64,000 nucleotides of DNA from Embiotoca jacksoni (lineage: Eukaryota; Chordata; Actinopteri; Embiotocidae). Below are positions 60,838-64,000 of the stretch, in pieces (positions within the stretch are counted from its first letter, which is position 1; each line of letters starts with the position of its first letter). Below the pieces are notes generated by a model, which was not told the DNA's origin, did not search any database, and saw only the letters and a list, made by a program, of their open reading frames with translations. The translations under genes and the position numbers were made by a program. Where the stretch lies: NCBI GenBank assembly GCA_022577435.1, contig JAKOON010000017.1, positions 1,049,501-1,113,500 on the forward strand, given 5' to 3'.

Positions 60838-62770
60838 GCAGACGTCCTCTAACCCCGAACTCTCCCCGCTACCTCCCACTTAACCTCGCACTACTGGGGG
60901 AGGAGGAGGAGGGGAGAGTGAAATTGCCCCCTGAAAAGTGATACATTTATTTTTACAAATTCTAACTCGAAGGCAGTAGCAGTAATAGACCGGGCGGGAG
61001 GGGGGGGGGGGGGCAACTTCACCCTTAAAGCGTTTGTTTAGCCGAGCCCGTCCCTCGGGTCTCCATGTGGCGCCCTGCGGCCTGCCGCCGCCACCGCAGC
61101 AGCAGCAGCACCTCGCGCAGGAGGAAGCACTACGAACAGACGGGAGGACGAAGCAAGGGATTCGTGTCAGTTTGTGTTTTTGTTGCATCCTGAATGTACA
61201 TGCTGCGTATACTCTGTGACAGCAGTCCTGTGCGCTATCCAGTCAGGTATACTTTACATGGCATGTCGAGACCTCGTTTAAACTGTCCCCACTTTCTCCG
61301 TTTTTGAAGTATAGAAGAAGAAGAAAAAAACGAGTATTAAAAGGCAGGTATTATTGTTGAGCACCTACAGTAGATCCTGTAATTTTAAGCGCACTGAGCC
61401 TCCGTTTTGCTTGGCAGGGTTCAAGGTTAACTCGGTGTTCAGTCTGTTAACTGATGGTCTGCTACGATGTGGTGTGTTTGCTCGTTACGATTTGGTGTGT
61501 TTGCTTCCGTGACTGTAAACATGCATAAGCTCCTGTTGCCGTTCGTCCTCTGCTCTGCAGTGGACTTTCACTCCTTGGCGTTGCACAACAGACTTGCTTC
61601 TGCGGTTGCTTAAATATGAGCACAAGCCCAAATCATAAATCAAATATGTGTTTTTTTTTTTTTAATGGACAATAATTTGACTTTATATTAAGGGCTTAGA
61701 CAAACACGGAAAACTTGAATTACAAACAAGGTCCAAATTTAGTTTTCAGAGCGTTGGCCGAGCGCTCACAAGATGATGCCGATTCTGTTACCAAAATATT
61801 TTCTTGTATTTTGCCAGTTTCAAGCACTTTAAAGGGTTATTTAAAACTTAAGATGTTAAGAGTGCCCTGAATATAAAGTAGAGAAAACGCAAACCATTTC
61901 ATTGTCCACACCAAGTGATAAATGATTAGGAGGTTACTGCAGAAGCTTCATGTCACCAACTCACTCTGGCATGCAGATTACATTTCTGTTCTTAAAACTG
62001 GCAGCATGGACTCTTGTTGTATTGATGTTTTTTTTTTTTTTTTTTACTAATCCTGAGTCATCTGTTTGTATCAAACACTTTTGTTTTTGCGATAAAAAGG
62101 TTCTACATAACAAACACGGTGAGAGTTGCATAAAAATGCTCGCACGCCTGCCGAACTGAATCCAATGTCGGCTCAGACTTGCGAAACGGACGGACGTTTT
62201 CTAACCGTCATCTCCCTCAAACATTTTACTGAAGGTTGCTGCATTCAATTTAGTGGTGGTTTTGTCGCACGTGAATCGAAACCACGTAAATCTGTACAAG
62301 CTAATTATAGTTTCTCCTGCATAGTGGTTGGTTAAGATGACAACAACCTACCTCTCGTCATTCTCTAAAACATCCCAAGTGAGTTGTGCACAAACCCGAG
62401 ATACGGGACAGTGTGTTTTACTTTCGGGGAATGATGCTAATTATTGTCAACACCTTTTATCTTGTTTAAATATTTGTTGCACTTCAAGAACATAACAAAT
62501 TACAAACGAGCTGATGTCAAGCATCTGCTTGATGCACAATCCCAGCCAAATCAGCCACAAGCAACATTGCTGCACTTTCCTGCACTCTGTCCTCCAGTTA
62601 ATCCATGAAGGGTTGTAAATCTGTTGTCGGCACTGTAACCTTAAACACGTAATTAGTGAGCAGTTGTGATCAGTCCAAATGCTCTGTTGCTTTTCAACCT
62701 GCCTGTATTAAAGAACGCTTGCACTGCATCTTAACTCTTATTTTAATAAACAGAATAATGAGGCCAGTCC
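60838..62770 (+). other. ubxn6: ubxn6 3'UTR
   Basis: No other gene is visible between the stop codon and an AATAAA at 62745-62750. The stretch includes a G14 run (about 61000-61014), a CAG/CCG-rich spot (61083-61112) and several T-runs. The 3'UTR length of about 1.9 kb is an inference; an earlier cleavage site cannot be excluded. Confidence 0.5.
62745..62750 (+). terminator. ubxn6: Candidate poly(A) signal of ubxn6
   Basis: AATAAA in a T-rich context, followed after about 30 nt by TG-rich sequence, as expected downstream of a cleavage site. Confidence 0.5.
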
Positions 62771-64000
62771 GGTGAACTTCAGTCTGTGCCTGTGAGGATT
62801 TATTCGGGAGCTGCTGCGAAATGTTTTGTGTTCTAGAGTTGGACGTGTGAAGGATCGAGACGGCATTTTTGGGGTCAATGTCTATTTTGGGGAGTAAAGA
62901 AATTCCGATGTTGATGTATCGTCAGATATTCTTAAATGGAGATGATAGGCTTTGCTCTGTTTTATCGTTTGTTCGCCCAGGGACTACAAGCCGTTCTCCG
63001 TGGAGGTTTTCGTGTTGCATTATTGTTCCAACTGTTTAAGAAAGGTGTTCATTCAGCCGTCGGGTCATTTTGGAGGATAAATATCGTGGTGCTGTTGAAC
63101 TGCAGTGTTTTGCTGACGGCTGTTTCTATTATGAAGTCCTTTTTATGGGAAGTTTCTATCGAGAGGCCGGCTCAAATAACACCTTTTCCATATAATGCGA
63201 TACAATTCAACAGCACCATAAACTGCACCCTTTTGACTATCGATGTCATTACCAACAGCACACTTCCTGATGACAAACATCAGTCAATAGCAGTGAATGG
63301 TGAGGGAATGACCAAAATATAAAAGTGCATTATTTTTATTCTTGTTTAATGAATTTATCCTGTTCAAGTATTCTTGAAAAATTGAGAAAATACATATTTA
63401 TAAAACATTGTAACACTGAACCTAACTGTACAAGTACAGATCTAGCAACTACTCCAGCGAGTTGTCAGAATTAGAAATTGCAGAATAAATGCACCCACTG
63501 AAATCACAGGGAAATGTACAAGTGGACTTTTAGCCTCTCATTTCCCACCCAATTTCTGCCAAACTATATACATTTAGACCACGAGCTATCCAATAACTTT
63601 ATGGATTCAATGTTTGAAAACCCATAAATAATGGTGCTCGTGATGTCTCTGCTGGTTCTTCTTGTGAAAATTGGTAATTTCCATTCTGTTCAACCCACTC
63701 TGCAGTAGCTAAAGCGGTACCAGAGAGGTCCACTTCAAAAAGGCCTGTGATAAACAAGCCTGACTGACACCTCAATGCAAAAATCAGACATAGTTAATGA
63801 ACATGGACAAATCTGCCCTCAATAATCAAGTTAGTCACTCTGATTATATGCACAACTTTTACCACACAATGCTGCTGACGGAGCGCGGTGCTTCATCTTG
63901 ATTGAAGACTTAATTCTCTCTTAGACCCAGTAGAGTTCAGAACCAGGAAGGAGGAATTAATGAGGGAACCGGGGTTGCCTGGTTAGGGACCGTCCCATCC
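62771..64000. other. Unassigned sequence at the right end of the window
   Basis: No exon or repeat that I can assign. A 128-codon plus-strand ORF (62936-63322) has two hydrophobic stretches and several NST/NCT sequons but no family resemblance; it is not called as a gene. Confidence 0.5.

Noticed and set aside
62936..63322. 128-codon plus-strand ORF with two hydrophobic stretches and NST/NCT sequons
   Set aside because: No family recognised and biased AT-rich composition. It lies just past the ubxn6 3' end; kept only as a remark.

Overview
This is a gene-dense piece of a ray-finned fish nuclear genome, most likely a spiny-rayed (acanthomorph) teleost. The evidence is GT-AG split vertebrate genes with short introns, many long CA/TG microsatellites, a Tc1/mariner element with about 200-bp inverted repeats, and several dispersed repeats that I recognise as typical of teleosts. 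It is not prokaryotic: there are no operons or ribosome binding sites.

Layout. 72-5707 (-): complete coding part of serbp1 (9 exons, 390 aa). 7867-8256 (+): an unrecognised small single-pass membrane ORF. 8604-12835 (-): hsd17b7 (9 exons, 348 aa), with a dead Tc1 transposon in its third intron (10436-12050). 14861-28882 (-): ddr2 (16 coding exons, 860 aa). 28915-44600: gene-poor, with microsatellites and dispersed repeats, probably ddr2 upstream sequence. 45210-53462 (-): uap1 (9 coding exons, 506 aa), with an untranslated first exon near 54900. 56718-60837 (+): ubxn6 (11 exons, 437 aa), read head-to-head with uap1. All exon sets were joined by hand at splice sites; reading phase closes exactly for each gene (1173, 1047, 2583, 1521 and 1314 nt).

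The uap1-ddr2-hsd17b7 trio keeps the order and relative orientation of human 1q23.3, so it is an ancestral vertebrate block. The flanking genes serbp1 (human 1p31) and ubxn6 (human 19p13) are placed differently from human. The genes do not form one pathway: RNA binding and ribosome preservation (SERBP1), cholesterol and estradiol synthesis (HSD17B7), collagen-sensing receptor kinase (DDR2), UDP-GlcNAc synthesis (UAP1) and p97/VCP cofactor (UBXN6).

I found no novel multi-gene system. The observations most worth checking are: a GC-AG first intron required in ubxn6; a CA microsatellite starting at intron position +7 after a ddr2 donor; a UPRE-like TGACGTGG box at the uap1 promoter; a 31-bp near-perfect hairpin; a Tc1 copy that lost the outer part of one inverted repeat; a MITE in ubxn6; and an unrecognised convergent membrane-protein ORF.
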